DNA of 40,770 bases from JBJELF01 sp051879015 (GTDB taxonomy: Bacteria; Bacillota; Clostridia; Lachnospirales; Lachnospiraceae): contig JBJELF010000117.1 in the NCBI GenBank assembly GCA_051879015.1, positions 1 to 40,770 of the forward strand, written 5' to 3'. Below are positions 1 through 8,892 of this stretch, in pieces (position 1 is the first letter of the stretch; each line of letters opens with the position of its first letter). The position numbers and the translations under genes were made by a program. The notes under the pieces are model-generated. The model was not told where the DNA came from. It saw only the letters and a list, made by a program, of their open reading frames with translations, and ran no database searches.

Positions 1-1276
1 CCCAGAACGGCTTCATAACACCATTTCCATTTTCATCTTTCACTTCACCGCAGGCATCCAGACAAGCAGCGCCTGAATTAATTAAATGGAGGAAACCTCC
101 AGCCTCCTTAGCGATACCTTCCAGCTCGTAACCGCCAGTAGCCTTCTTTACTGCCTCTGGGCTCCAGTAAGTACGCACATCAGCAAAAATCTGTGCTCTG
201 CCCGTCAACAACTTCATAAACAACATACCCAATCCATTTAAGGTATCATTCTCTGTAGCCAATACATAAGGCTCACGGGCACCATTCCAATCAAAAGAGG
301 AGTTCAATACAGCCTCAGCAAAATCACCATTTGGATAGAAATCGGTCCACTGTCTCTGACCTTGGAAACCAGCCACCAACGCATTGTGTCCAACCATTTC
401 CTCCTCACAGCCCTCTGGCAGCTTCGTATTTCCGTTCATCAAATCCTCGATGATACAAGCCATCTTAACTACAAACTCCCAATCCTTCTCTTTCTGTTCT
501 GGGCTCTTCTTGACAAAATCTGGATTTTTATCCCAACCTTCCTTACAATTCTCCTTTGTCCATGCAAGAGCACGCTGGAAGGTTTCTTCATTGTAAATTC
601 CTCTGTCCATACGACGGATAATTTCTACTTCATCTACAGATTCCATTCTCATACCCAAATATTCTTCCATAAAAGTAGGGTCAATAATAGAACCAGCAAT
701 ACCCATGGTCACGGAGCCAATCTGTAAATATGATTTTCCTCTCATGGTAGCTGCAGCTACAGCTGCTCTTCCAAAACGAAGTAATTTTACTTTTACATCC
801 TCAGGAATTTCTGTTGCATCAGCCTCCTGCACATCATGTCCATAAATACCAAAAGCAGGAAGTCCCTTTTGTGCATGTGCCGCCAAAACTGCTGCCAAAT
901 AAACTGCGCCTGGTCTTTCTGTTCCGTTAAAGCCCCATACACCCTTGATGGTCATGGGATCCATATCCATGGTCTCAGAACCATAGCACCAACATGGTGT
1001 CACAGTCAATGTGATATCCACACCTGCCTTCTTAAACTTGTCCGCACAAGCTGCTGCCTCTGCCACACGACCAATTGTGGTGTCTGCAATAATAACCTTA
1101 ACAGGCTCACCGTTAGAGTAGCGCAAATTCTCCTCAAACAACTTAGCTGCGCTCTTCGCCATATTCATCGTCTGCTCTTCCAAAGATTCTCTTACCTTCA
1201 AAGGACCTCTGCGGCCGTCGATGGTAGGACGAATTCCAATCACTGGATAACTTCCAATTAATCTGTTCTCTGCCAT
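1..1276 (-). CDS. fucI: L-fucose isomerase (partial, C-terminus outside window)
   Basis: Ketol isomerase converting L-fucose to L-fuculose, the first step of cytoplasmic fucose catabolism. The visible 425 residues follow the E. coli FucI pattern closely: IGIRPTIDGRR near the start, ESLEEQTMNMA, TVTPCWCYGSET, FNGTERPGAVYLAA and GFQGQRQWTDFYPNGD. The two metal-binding catalytic acids are present as Glu342 in ATEND and Asp366 in FADVRTYW, with the same 24-residue spacing as E337 and D361 of E. coli FucI. The ATG is preceded by an AGGAGG at normal distance. The gene runs off the left edge, so roughly the last quarter of the protein is not seen. It is divergent from the AraC-family regulator, and its neighbourhood holds two GH29 fucosidases that would supply its substrate. 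The identification is secure; the rest of the fucose pathway is not in view. Confidence 0.96.
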   Translation of the reverse strand, partial: MAENRLIGSYPVIGIRPTIDGRRGPLKVRESLEEQTMNMAKSAAKLFEENLRYSNGEPVKVIIADTTIGRVAEAAACADKFKKAGVDITLTVTPCWCYGSETMDMDPMTIKGVWGFNGTERPGAVYLAAVLAAHAQKGLPAFGIYGHDVQEADATEIPEDVKVKLLRFGRAAVAAATMRGKSYLQIGSVTMGIAGSIIDPTFMEEYLGMRMESVDEVEIIRRMDRGIYNEETFQRALAWTKENCKEGWDKNPDFVKKSPEQKEKDWEFVVKMACIIEDLMNGNTKLPEGCEEEMVGHNALVAGFQGQRQWTDFYPNGDFAEAVLNSSFDWNGAREPYVLATENDTLNGLGMLFMKLLTGRAQIFADVRTYWSPEAVKKATGGYELEGIAKEAGGFLHLINSGAACLDACGEVKDENGNGVMKPFW

Positions 1277-1348
1277 AATCAATTTCCTCCTATCTCATGT
1301 TTGCAGTTTTTATAATATATATTATCACTTTCTTTCCGATTTATCTTG

Positions 1349-1357
1349 TGATATAAT
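1349..1357 (+). promoter_or_regulatory. Extended -10 promoter element for the AraC-family gene
   Basis: A TGATATAAT string matches an extended -10 box (TGnTATAAT) 41 bases upstream of the regulator start. No good -35 hexamer lies 17 bases further up, which is tolerated for extended -10 promoters. The whole 122-base divergent region between fucI and the regulator is AT-rich; the fucI promoter should also be here, but no clear consensus for it is visible. Confidence 0.5.
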
Positions 1358-1398
1358 CATAAGTAATGGTAAAATATTCACTTTTTGGAGGTATTCCT

Positions 1399-2265
1399 AT
1401 GCGTTACATCGAATATCATGAACGAAAAACTCATGGCACTCTAGATTTTCCCTTCGCTTTCTATCATGTCAATCAACATCATCCTCGCTATATGATGCCT
1501 TATCACTGGCATTCGGAAGCAGAATTAATTTATATTCTCTCTGGCGAATTTACAGTCCTTTTAGATAAAAAAGAATATCCTCTTCATCAAGGAGATTATC
1601 TCTATGTACCCAGTGGAACTCTCCATGGTGGAACACCTCAAAACTGCTGTTATGAATGTCTTGTTTTCAACATGGAATCTCTCATCAATGAGACTCCCTT
1701 CGCAAAGGCATGTCTGCAGCCCTTTTTACAAAATCAAATTGAAATCGTAAATTATATTCCTGCCCAATCTGCCTCCCTCTGTGGCACGCTTCGTCCCCTC
1801 TTTGACGAAATGCGAGAAAAATCGGAAGGTTATCAGTTAAAAGTACTCGGAAATTTTTATCAATTTTTAGGTAATATTTTCACTCAAAATTATTATCATC
1901 CTATCAAGCCGGAAAGTCAAACAGCTCAAAAACGAACGCAGCAATACAAACAAATTCTGACCTACATTGGACAAAATTATAGTGAGGATATCACCTTAGA
2001 AGACCTTGCTGCCTGCGTCCACCTAAACAGCCGCTACTTCTGCCGTATGTTCCGCGAACTGACTCATCAATCCCCGATTGAATATCTCAACACTTACCGT
2101 ATCGAAGCAGCCTGTGAGCAGCTTTCCTACACGGATAAAACCATCACCGAAATTGCCTTTGACTGCGGCTATCACGATGTAGGATACTTCATTAAAGTAT
2201 TCAAAAAGATTAAGGGGCTTACGCCGACACAATACTTACACAAAAAATATACGACATCAAAATAA
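1399..2265 (+). CDS. AraC-family transcriptional regulator with N-terminal cupin sensor
   Basis: A 288-residue regulator. The N-terminal half is a cupin-type sugar-sensing domain, with PYHWHSEAELIYILSGEF followed by a GDYLYVPSGTLHG segment. The C-terminal 100 residues carry two helix-turn-helix units: EDITLEDLAACVHLNSRYFCRMFRE, then TEIAFDCGYHDVGYFIKVFKK, followed by the typical G-LTPTQY tail. The ATG at 1399 is preferred over one 33 bases upstream because a GGAGG lies eight bases before it. It is divergent from fucI and convergent with a GH29 fucosidase, so control of fucose release and catabolism is the obvious inference. The inducer is unknown. No clear terminator is seen in the 39 bases to the next gene. 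Confidence 0.92.
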   Translation: MRYIEYHERKTHGTLDFPFAFYHVNQHHPRYMMPYHWHSEAELIYILSGEFTVLLDKKEYPLHQGDYLYVPSGTLHGGTPQNCCYECLVFNMESLINETPFAKACLQPFLQNQIEIVNYIPAQSASLCGTLRPLFDEMREKSEGYQLKVLGNFYQFLGNIFTQNYYHPIKPESQTAQKRTQQYKQILTYIGQNYSEDITLEDLAACVHLNSRYFCRMFRELTHQSPIEYLNTYRIEAACEQLSYTDKTITEIAFDCGYHDVGYFIKVFKKIKGLTPTQYLHKKYTTSK

Positions 2266-2304
2266 AAAGGATAAATTACTTCCAAACTCCAATAAGACTA
2301 TACA

Positions 2305-3717
2305 CTACTCATAAATACCGATAAAGGCCAAAGTCGGTGCTACACGAAAATCCTGTATGTGTATCACCAATTGATCCGTCTCCACACCTGCTAACGGCAC
2401 AATCTTTTTATGCCCTACTACAGTGCCCGCTGACAATACGGTACCATTTGCTAATTCCACCGTAAATCGCTCAATTCTCTGGCTGCAATAAATATTTTCT
2501 TTCATTACCAAATGGCGAATTTTCTTCACCGAATCAAAACATATGGTAATCTTAATCTCGGACTCTCCCACAGGTGCCTCGTACCAGTTCTCATAACTTT
2601 CCCTGCGCACCTGTTCAATGGAATGCCCCTCCAACTCACTGGAGGCAGATAAATATCCCTCTGTCTCCAATAAATTAACTTGAAAAGCATGCTTAATATA
2701 AGTTCCCAGCTCCTGCAGTCTCTCTGCATCTTTCTCATGAATACGTCCTCTGCGATCAGGCGGCAAATTCAGCAGAAATGTTGCATTTCCTCCCACAGAA
2801 TGATAATAGATATCCACCAATTCCTTCAGTGGACGTACCTGATTGTCCTCTCTCGCATGATAAAACCATCCTGGACGAATCGAAGTATTAACTTCTGCTG
2901 GATACCAAATCAAATCTTTCTCATCCTGCAAAATCTCTCTGCTGCCCAAATCCTTGTCACAGGCCAGAATCTTTCTCTGTCGGAATTTTGTGTTATCCTC
3001 GTGCTGACTATTTTGTGCAATGATTTCCGTCTCGCTGGTACGTTTTGGCACCACACTCCACTCCGATTCTCTTGTATCACCAGCTTCATTTCCGCACCAA
3101 CGCACATCTGGACCAGACACACTGATACAAGCTTGCGGCTGCAGTCGACGCACCGTATCATAATAACGCTCCCAGTCATACACTTGTCGTTTGCCATTTG
3201 CGCCTTCTCCACAGGCACCATCAAACCACACTGAAAAAATGGGACCATACTGAGTCAAAAGCTCCGTCAACTGATTGACAAAGAAATCATTATACTCTTT
3301 TCCCATACCATAAGAACTTTGATTTCGATCCCAAGGAGACAAATACACTCCAAATTTCAGACCAGCCATCTGACAAGCCTCCGACAAGTCCTTCGCCAAG
3401 TCACCCTTTCCATTTTTATAAGGACTGTTCGCAATTGTATGCTTTGTATACTTACTGGGCCACAAACAAAAACCGTCATGATGCTTACAGGTTAATATAA
3501 TTCCAGTCATGCCTGCACTCTTAACTACATTTACCCACTGATGTACATCCAAATCAGTTGGATCAAACGCAGACTCTGGCTCAGTTCCATCCCCCCACTC
3601 CTTATCGGTAAACGTATTGATATTAAAATGGATGAAAGCATAAAATTCCATCTCCTGCCATGCCACTTGACGTGGACTTGGCACTATTTGAATCAAACGC
3701 TCATCTAACTTTTTCAT
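2305..3717 (-). CDS. GH29 alpha-L-fucosidase, subfamily-B-like, cytoplasmic
   Basis: A 470-residue glycosidase that should release terminal alpha-L-fucose. The GH29 barrel shows FIHFNINTFTDKEWGDG near the start, TCKHHDGFCLW around residue 76, and the nucleophile Asp166 in SVWFDGACGEG. The C-terminal 90 residues form a beta-sandwich of the discoidin-like type common in the alpha-1,3/1,4-fucosidase subgroup. That subgroup usually prefers branched Lewis-type structures, so Lewis or core fucose on N-glycans is a reasonable but inferred substrate. No signal peptide is present. The start is placed at the MKKLDER methionine because an AAAGGA lies eight bases before it; a methionine 15 codons upstream has no such site. 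It is the last gene of the minus-strand set that begins with GH130 and GH35. Confidence 0.93.
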   Translation of the reverse strand: MKKLDERLIQIVPSPRQVAWQEMEFYAFIHFNINTFTDKEWGDGTEPESAFDPTDLDVHQWVNVVKSAGMTGIILTCKHHDGFCLWPSKYTKHTIANSPYKNGKGDLAKDLSEACQMAGLKFGVYLSPWDRNQSSYGMGKEYNDFFVNQLTELLTQYGPIFSVWFDGACGEGANGKRQVYDWERYYDTVRRLQPQACISVSGPDVRWCGNEAGDTRESEWSVVPKRTSETEIIAQNSQHEDNTKFRQRKILACDKDLGSREILQDEKDLIWYPAEVNTSIRPGWFYHAREDNQVRPLKELVDIYYHSVGGNATFLLNLPPDRRGRIHEKDAERLQELGTYIKHAFQVNLLETEGYLSASSELEGHSIEQVRRESYENWYEAPVGESEIKITICFDSVKKIRHLVMKENIYCSQRIERFTVELANGTVLSAGTVVGHKKIVPLAGVETDQLVIHIQDFRVAPTLAFIGIYE

Positions 3718-3733
3718 AGTCAAATCCTTTCTG

Positions 3734-3762
3734 CATAAATATTGTTGTAATACTATAGTCAA
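3734..3762 (-). promoter_or_regulatory. Weak candidate promoter before the GH29 fucosidase
   Basis: On the minus strand a TTGACT lies 17 bases upstream of TTTATG, in the 80-base gap after the aldolase-sialidase gene. The -35 is good, the -10 is poor. It may give extra fucosidase transcription. Confidence 0.3.
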
Positions 3763-3797
3763 AAAATATTAAAAATTCAAGCTGTCTTTTGATATCA

Positions 3798-6626
3798 TCA
3801 TATATCTTCGATTTTAAATTTAACAAAAGTATACGCCGTCATAAACTTGCTTGGCTCACTCATCTCTTCCTCCATATCCAGCAAATGTCCTGGAATTGTA
3901 TTCAGGGAAATTTCATGCTCTCGTTTTCCTGTGCGGATAGAAAATCTTGAGATTTCTGTCACCGCCTGCATATAATTCCATTCTAGTATCTTTTGTTTTT
4001 CACTACAAACAGGTTTTCCATTCAGCATCAACTCATAACAAAAATATCTGGAATCCATAGCAATTCTAATCGTTAATGGCACTCCCAACTGATAATCTCC
4101 CACTTCCAACTCCGTCACTGTTCTGGCATACAATTTTCCGTTTGCTCTCAGCACAAGACGCACCGCTATCTCACCTTTAGCATCCATTAATTCCAGATAA
4201 AGAGCCTCTCCAATGACTTCTGGAATCAAGGTCACTTCCACAATCTTGCCATTTTTCTCTGCTTTTGGCATGAACACACGCTCCATGATGGAAAAATCCA
4301 TGGGTTCTCGATCTTCAATATAGAGACCCTGACACGCAAAATCTTTCACTGGTCGTATCTCCGTTTTTACCCAACTCGGCACATACTCATTCCAGTTTCG
4401 TCTGCTGTCCTCATCCGCTAAATATTCTTCAAACTCACTTCTCTGCTCATCCTCAACAGGTACTGGAATCTGAGCAAACCAGATATCTTCTTTATTGACA
4501 GAATAGGTCACATAAATATCGGCATCCTTCGGAAACTTTTTCCCATCTTTTTCTGGTATATTTGATTTAGAGACTTCAGGTAAAATACCCTCTGCGATGC
4601 CACGCATATACTGGGGACCCAAATCCTTCCAAAATCCTGCATAACGCAATCTTGGCACCTGTCCATGTATCAAGCGCATCTTAGAAAAATGGATACCATC
4701 CTCGCTGGTGGTTATGCACAGTGGGTAGCGATGCTCTGTTTCCAATGTCGGATCATAAATCATAGCAAATTTGCCGTCGGATGTTTTCTGTCCCCAAACT
4801 TTTTGACCACTCATAACCAAACTAGGAGATTTCTCCACTGGTCCCCAATGCTTGCCTCCATCATGACTTCTTGCCGTAAAGGAATGTTTCCAAAGTCCCA
4901 CCACTTCCTGATTGTCAATATGATACCAGCAAAAGGCCTGATATGTACCGCCATCCTTCGGATGTTTAATTAAGATATGCTCATCCGTATCTCCATTTTC
5001 TTCTGCCCACTGCTGCACTGCCAGTGAATCTTCCAACAGTTCCTCACAAGCTGCTACAAACCCAACGTCCGCTGATTCTGTATAAAGAGGATAATTCAAA
5101 TCCTCTTTCTTCCAGCCACCCTGCCAATTAGGCTTGATAAAATAAATCTCCGACAAACTTCCGTCAGCATACAACTCTCTGACCACACGCCCAATACCAT
5201 AATTATCCCAGTTGGTCATCCATTTATAGGGCGACCAACCGTAAAATCCCAACAGTAACATACGATTTTGACTGCTCCGATAAAAGCTCATTCTCTGATG
5301 CATGAAACCATAAGTGGTACCATCAAAGGTATGCGTCAATCCCTTGTAATCTGTCACGGTCGTCTTTGGAATGCAATACTCCGGAAAAGAAATCTCAAAT
5401 CCACCCCAATTCCTGCCATCCGAGGAACTTGCCAATACCGAATAACCAGCTCCTGTATGCTCTTCCACGGGATTGCACAAATACTGAACATAGAATTTTC
5501 CATTCCAGTAAGCCAAATCAGGGGCATGTTTGTAAGTGGAATTCGTTCCGTCCGCCCACTCTGGATGCAGACGATTTGCCCTTACAATCTGTACACATTT
5601 TACACCTTTTGCAGGAAAAATCTGCCCATGATGATAATCGCAGTTTGGCAGCACCTCATCTGTATATTGGGGTAATTCCCATGGATTTAATTTTTCTACT
5701 TCAAGAGTACGATACTGACGTCTCAGCTCTTGAGTCTCCTTATGCAGCATTCGTATCTCCTGACGAAAAGTCTCATTGAGTCCCCCCGCATCCTTTGTCC
5801 TCGTCTTTAAGGTACATCCCAATCCTTCTATCTGCAAGTAGTACTTTGCATTAACTGGATAATACTGTCGCTCAATCAGAGCATGCATAGTCAATTCTCT
5901 CGACAATTTCTCCATATCAAATTCGGGATTTTCAAAATCCTGACAGAGACGCACATAGAGACTGCACTGCATATTTGCCATAACGCCACTGTACCCCGCT
6001 GCACCCAGACGCAATGATTCCAACAGCGTAGCCGTATTGGCATTGTACAATTTTAATCTGCTGTCTCTGCACGCCGCTAATTTTTCCCGAATTTGCTTGA
6101 TGTCACAGCAGGTATCCTTTAAAAAATAAAATCTTCCACTCTCTGCGCACCATTTTACCATTTCTGGTGACAACACACGTTTGTAAGGATAAGGACATTC
6201 ATAAAAGCCCAGATGAATTTCCTCTGGAATTTGAGTCAACAAATCTTTTAAATGATTCAGCCAGACCTCGTCAGATTCTTCCTCCTTCGCCAAACGATTG
6301 GTAATTAAAATTACTGCATCTACTCCCGTATTGGCAATAGCTAAAATTTCCTCTACCTGTTCCTCAACTCCATCGGAGATATGACCCGATGCGATAACAG
6401 GCACACGACCTGCCACTGTCTCCTTAACAAAACGCGCAATCTCCACACGCTCCTTCAAAGACAAATAAAACATTTCACTGGACTGGCAAACGGCAAACAA
6501 ACCATCCACTCCATTTCTCAAATACCACTTAATCAATTCTCGCAGTGCATCATAATCTACCTGATTATCCTCCGTAAAAGGAGTCAACATCACTGGCCAC
6601 ACACCACAACGATTCTTCCTCTTCAT
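3798..6626 (-). CDS. Aldolase (DapA/NanA family) fused to sialidase-like beta-propeller
   Basis: A 942-residue two-part protein without a signal peptide. Residues 1-300 are a DapA/N-acetylneuraminate-lyase TIM barrel: GVDGLFAVCQSSEMF matches the pyruvate-binding region (Ser49-Ser50-Glu51), Tyr142 sits in LGFYECPYP, and Lys170 in YFLKDTCCD is the expected Schiff-base lysine. After a helical linker, residues 340-720 form a propeller with Asp-box-like turns at S402-W407, S587-W594 (SHDGGKHW) and S641-F647. Residues 755-942 look like a jelly-roll sandwich. The aldolase looks catalytically intact. The propeller resembles proteins annotated as exo-sialidases, but a FRIP motif and arginine triad were not found by eye, so its substrate is open. 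Inferred role: release of a 2-keto-3-deoxy sugar such as sialic acid, then its cleavage to pyruvate and an aldose, in one polypeptide. It lies between GH35 and GH29 genes. Confidence 0.8.
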   Translation of the reverse strand: MKRKNRCGVWPVMLTPFTEDNQVDYDALRELIKWYLRNGVDGLFAVCQSSEMFYLSLKERVEIARFVKETVAGRVPVIASGHISDGVEEQVEEILAIANTGVDAVILITNRLAKEEESDEVWLNHLKDLLTQIPEEIHLGFYECPYPYKRVLSPEMVKWCAESGRFYFLKDTCCDIKQIREKLAACRDSRLKLYNANTATLLESLRLGAAGYSGVMANMQCSLYVRLCQDFENPEFDMEKLSRELTMHALIERQYYPVNAKYYLQIEGLGCTLKTRTKDAGGLNETFRQEIRMLHKETQELRRQYRTLEVEKLNPWELPQYTDEVLPNCDYHHGQIFPAKGVKCVQIVRANRLHPEWADGTNSTYKHAPDLAYWNGKFYVQYLCNPVEEHTGAGYSVLASSSDGRNWGGFEISFPEYCIPKTTVTDYKGLTHTFDGTTYGFMHQRMSFYRSSQNRMLLLGFYGWSPYKWMTNWDNYGIGRVVRELYADGSLSEIYFIKPNWQGGWKKEDLNYPLYTESADVGFVAACEELLEDSLAVQQWAEENGDTDEHILIKHPKDGGTYQAFCWYHIDNQEVVGLWKHSFTARSHDGGKHWGPVEKSPSLVMSGQKVWGQKTSDGKFAMIYDPTLETEHRYPLCITTSEDGIHFSKMRLIHGQVPRLRYAGFWKDLGPQYMRGIAEGILPEVSKSNIPEKDGKKFPKDADIYVTYSVNKEDIWFAQIPVPVEDEQRSEFEEYLADEDSRRNWNEYVPSWVKTEIRPVKDFACQGLYIEDREPMDFSIMERVFMPKAEKNGKIVEVTLIPEVIGEALYLELMDAKGEIAVRLVLRANGKLYARTVTELEVGDYQLGVPLTIRIAMDSRYFCYELMLNGKPVCSEKQKILEWNYMQAVTEISRFSIRTGKREHEISLNTIPGHLLDMEEEMSEPSKFMTAYTFVKFKIEDI

Positions 6627-6742
6627 TTTTACTCTTCTTCCTTTCTCACAAGTACTACCAAGTAAATATTACAGCTAAGTACCTTTCCTCCAGACAAAAA
6701 CAGACAGGAAAGTCAATCACTTTGTACTACTACAGGCAATTT

Positions 6743-8584
6743 TTAACCCAAAATTTCATAATCTATCAGCGCAATTTCTGCCTTCTCACAGCCTTCCAGT
6801 TCCAACACCCAAATTTCATTCTTTCCCTCTCGCAGCAACGGTGCTGGCAAATACAATGTTTTCTGTGGTCCTGCTATATTCCAGTAACGTCCCAAATTAA
6901 AACCATTGATCCAAACATTCCCCTTGATGAAACCATCCAAACGAACAAAGGTATCTGCCCTCTGTCCTTCTTCTACCTGAAAGAATCCACGATAAACTGT
7001 AGGTCTCTCCATTATACTCCACTGTCTTCCTCTGATTTTCTCTTCCTCCGCTTGTTCCACAGCTAAGCCTTCTATTTTTTCTTCGACTAACAAATCATCT
7101 TTTTCCACAGAAAAAAATTCAAACTCTGCTAGATTTTCACAGGTCACACAGTACATCTTCCAGTCATAGTGATATCGGTTGGCAATGCGTACTCCGCCCA
7201 AAATTCCTTTTTTCTCCCAAATATGACCGCCATAATTCACACGTCCCATATTTTCCACCAAAATAGAAAGCTGACCACTCTCACCCGACTTCATACCAAG
7301 TGTAATAACATCATTGCGCTTTCCCGTATCTTCCTTGATTCCTAACAATTTTCCATCCAAATATACCTGTGCTCTGTCATGAAGTCCGTCAATAGACAGC
7401 TCTATTTTCTCAAAAGGACCTCTCATCTGGCTCTCATATAATACAAAGCCAAAATCCTGCCCCAGTTCTTCCATGCTCATTAAATAAGAAGATGTTATTG
7501 ACTTCTGCAATCGTCTCACATTAGCAAACAAATCTGCCTGTTCCGTCAACTTTACCGTTCCATAAGCTTTTTTAGGCAAGTTTTCAGCCACAATTTCCCT
7601 ATGTACTCCCGTTTTTTTCTCAATTACCTCTTTGATTGAAAAATATTTCTCTGTCAAGTCACCACACTCGCTGACCGGACAATTATAATCATAACTTGTC
7701 ACTGTCGGCTGAATGCCATTTTCATAGTTAGCTCCATTGTAAAAACCAAAATTTGTCCCACCATGGAACATATAAAAACTAACCGATGCACCCAAATCTA
7801 ACATCTGCTCATAGACCTGTGCCGTATCCGCACTATCTCTTTCATGATGTTTCTCATACCAATGGTCAAACCAACCATTCCAATACTCAGCGCAAAACAG
7901 TGGAGCATCTGGACGGAACTCTCTCAATAACTCAAAATTTCGCTTTGGATTGCTGCCAAAATTGATTGCTGGAACGACATTAGGCAACGAGCCGCCACTC
8001 AGCATGAAATAGCCAGGACCATCTGAGGTAAACAGACACACATCCACCAAATTTTTTCGATAAATATCCTGCACCGCTCTCATATATCTCTGGTCATCAC
8101 CAAAACTGCCATACTCGTTCTCAATCTGCATGGCAATAACACAACCGCCATTGGTCGAAAAATGAGGTCTTACAATCTCAAATAATTTCTTATAATAATT
8201 CTCCACTTTCTCTAAAAAACCTTGATGAAAACATCGAATCTTCATATCAGGAATATTTAACAGCCAAGAAGGTAGACCACCCATTTCCCACTCTGCACAG
8301 ATATAAGGACCTGGACGCAAAATCACATATAATCCCAGTTTTTCTGCCAATGACAAATAACGTCCCAAATCCAACATTCCGGTAAAATTAAACTCGCCTT
8401 CTTTTCTTTCATGCAAATTCCAGCAGGTATAGGTCTCCACTGTATTCAAACCACACTGCTTCAACTTCAACAATCGGTCCTCCCAGTACTCTGGCACCAC
8501 TCGAAAATAATGAATTGCTCCCGAGCGGATCTGAATGGGATCACCATCCATATAAAATCCATTTCTATTATACGTTAATTTCAT
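6743..8584 (-). CDS. GH35 beta-galactosidase, cytoplasmic
   Basis: A 613-residue retaining beta-galactosidase. The GH35 barrel is clear from the N-terminus: SGAIHYFRVVPEYWEDRL, NTVETYTCWNLHE and LRPGPYICAEWEMGGLPSWL. The acid/base is Glu157 in QIENEYG, and the nucleophile is Glu233 in LFCAEYWNGW. The C-terminal third contains the usual galactose-binding-like sandwiches, with WINGFNLGRYW and TLYLPAPLL. There is no signal peptide, unlike many secreted GH35 enzymes. An AAAGGG lies nine bases before the ATG. GH35 members often favour beta-1,3-galactose, which would fit Lewis-a type or type-1 antennae; this is family knowledge, not shown here. The gene is separated from GH130 by a terminator and a MITE-like insertion, and I did not find a convincing promoter for it. 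Confidence 0.94.
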   Translation of the reverse strand: MKLTYNRNGFYMDGDPIQIRSGAIHYFRVVPEYWEDRLLKLKQCGLNTVETYTCWNLHERKEGEFNFTGMLDLGRYLSLAEKLGLYVILRPGPYICAEWEMGGLPSWLLNIPDMKIRCFHQGFLEKVENYYKKLFEIVRPHFSTNGGCVIAMQIENEYGSFGDDQRYMRAVQDIYRKNLVDVCLFTSDGPGYFMLSGGSLPNVVPAINFGSNPKRNFELLREFRPDAPLFCAEYWNGWFDHWYEKHHERDSADTAQVYEQMLDLGASVSFYMFHGGTNFGFYNGANYENGIQPTVTSYDYNCPVSECGDLTEKYFSIKEVIEKKTGVHREIVAENLPKKAYGTVKLTEQADLFANVRRLQKSITSSYLMSMEELGQDFGFVLYESQMRGPFEKIELSIDGLHDRAQVYLDGKLLGIKEDTGKRNDVITLGMKSGESGQLSILVENMGRVNYGGHIWEKKGILGGVRIANRYHYDWKMYCVTCENLAEFEFFSVEKDDLLVEEKIEGLAVEQAEEEKIRGRQWSIMERPTVYRGFFQVEEGQRADTFVRLDGFIKGNVWINGFNLGRYWNIAGPQKTLYLPAPLLREGKNEIWVLELEGCEKAEIALIDYEILG

Positions 8585-8654
8585 AATATTTAACCCTTTT
8601 CCACATTAATTGTCCACGGTAAACGCACGATTTTATTTTCTGGTATTATTTTAA

Positions 8655-8838
8655 GATACCAGGGTCAAAAGGTCATACCTTTCATGCTTGCATGAACAGG
8701 TATGACTTTGGGACCCGCCAAAACATGAGAAAGTAGCCCAAATCGGGCGGATTTCGAATGTTTTTGGATTGCGGGAGCACAACGTGCGGAGCAATCCATA
8801 GGTATCAAGGGGTCAAAATACCTTTTGACCCCAACATC
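8655..8838. mobile_element. MITE-like element, 184 bp, with terminal inverted repeats and 7-bp flanking repeat
   Basis: The 19 bases at 8655-8673 and the reverse complement of 8820-8838 match at 15 of 19 positions, including a perfect 12-bp core gggtcaaaaggt; all four mismatches are transitions. Immediately outside both ends is the same heptamer attttaa (8648-8654 and 8839-8845), the geometry of a target-site duplication. Inside are nested hairpins: gtcatacct with aggtatgac around ttcatgcttgcatgaa, gccc/gggc at 8736-8748, ggattgc/gcaatcc at 8765-8797, and a 10-bp stem at 8809-8832. There is no coding capacity, so any movement would depend on a transposase elsewhere. It separates GH130 from GH35. 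The flanks are AT-rich, so a 7-mer match alone is weak; the exact placement is what supports it. Confidence 0.6.
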
Positions 8839-8856
8839 ATTTTAAATAAATGCACG

Positions 8857-8886
8857 AAAAAGAGGGGAACGATTTTCTCGTTCCCC
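8857..8886 (-). terminator. Rho-independent terminator after GH130
   Basis: A 9-bp perfect stem (ggggaacga with tcgttcccc, loop of five) lies seven bases beyond the GH130 stop codon and is followed on the minus strand by TCTTTTT. It should stop most transcription before the GH35 gene. Confidence 0.85.
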
Positions 8887-8892
8887 CACATC

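Noticed and set aside
4665..5779. Several open frames on the plus strand inside the aldolase-sialidase gene
   Set aside because: They lie fully antisense to a long, domain-bearing gene, have no ribosome sites of note and no recognisable protein pattern.
3798..6626. Plain annotation as a GH33 sialidase
   Set aside because: Asp-box turns are present, but no FRIP motif or arginine triad could be picked out, and the N-terminal third is an aldolase.
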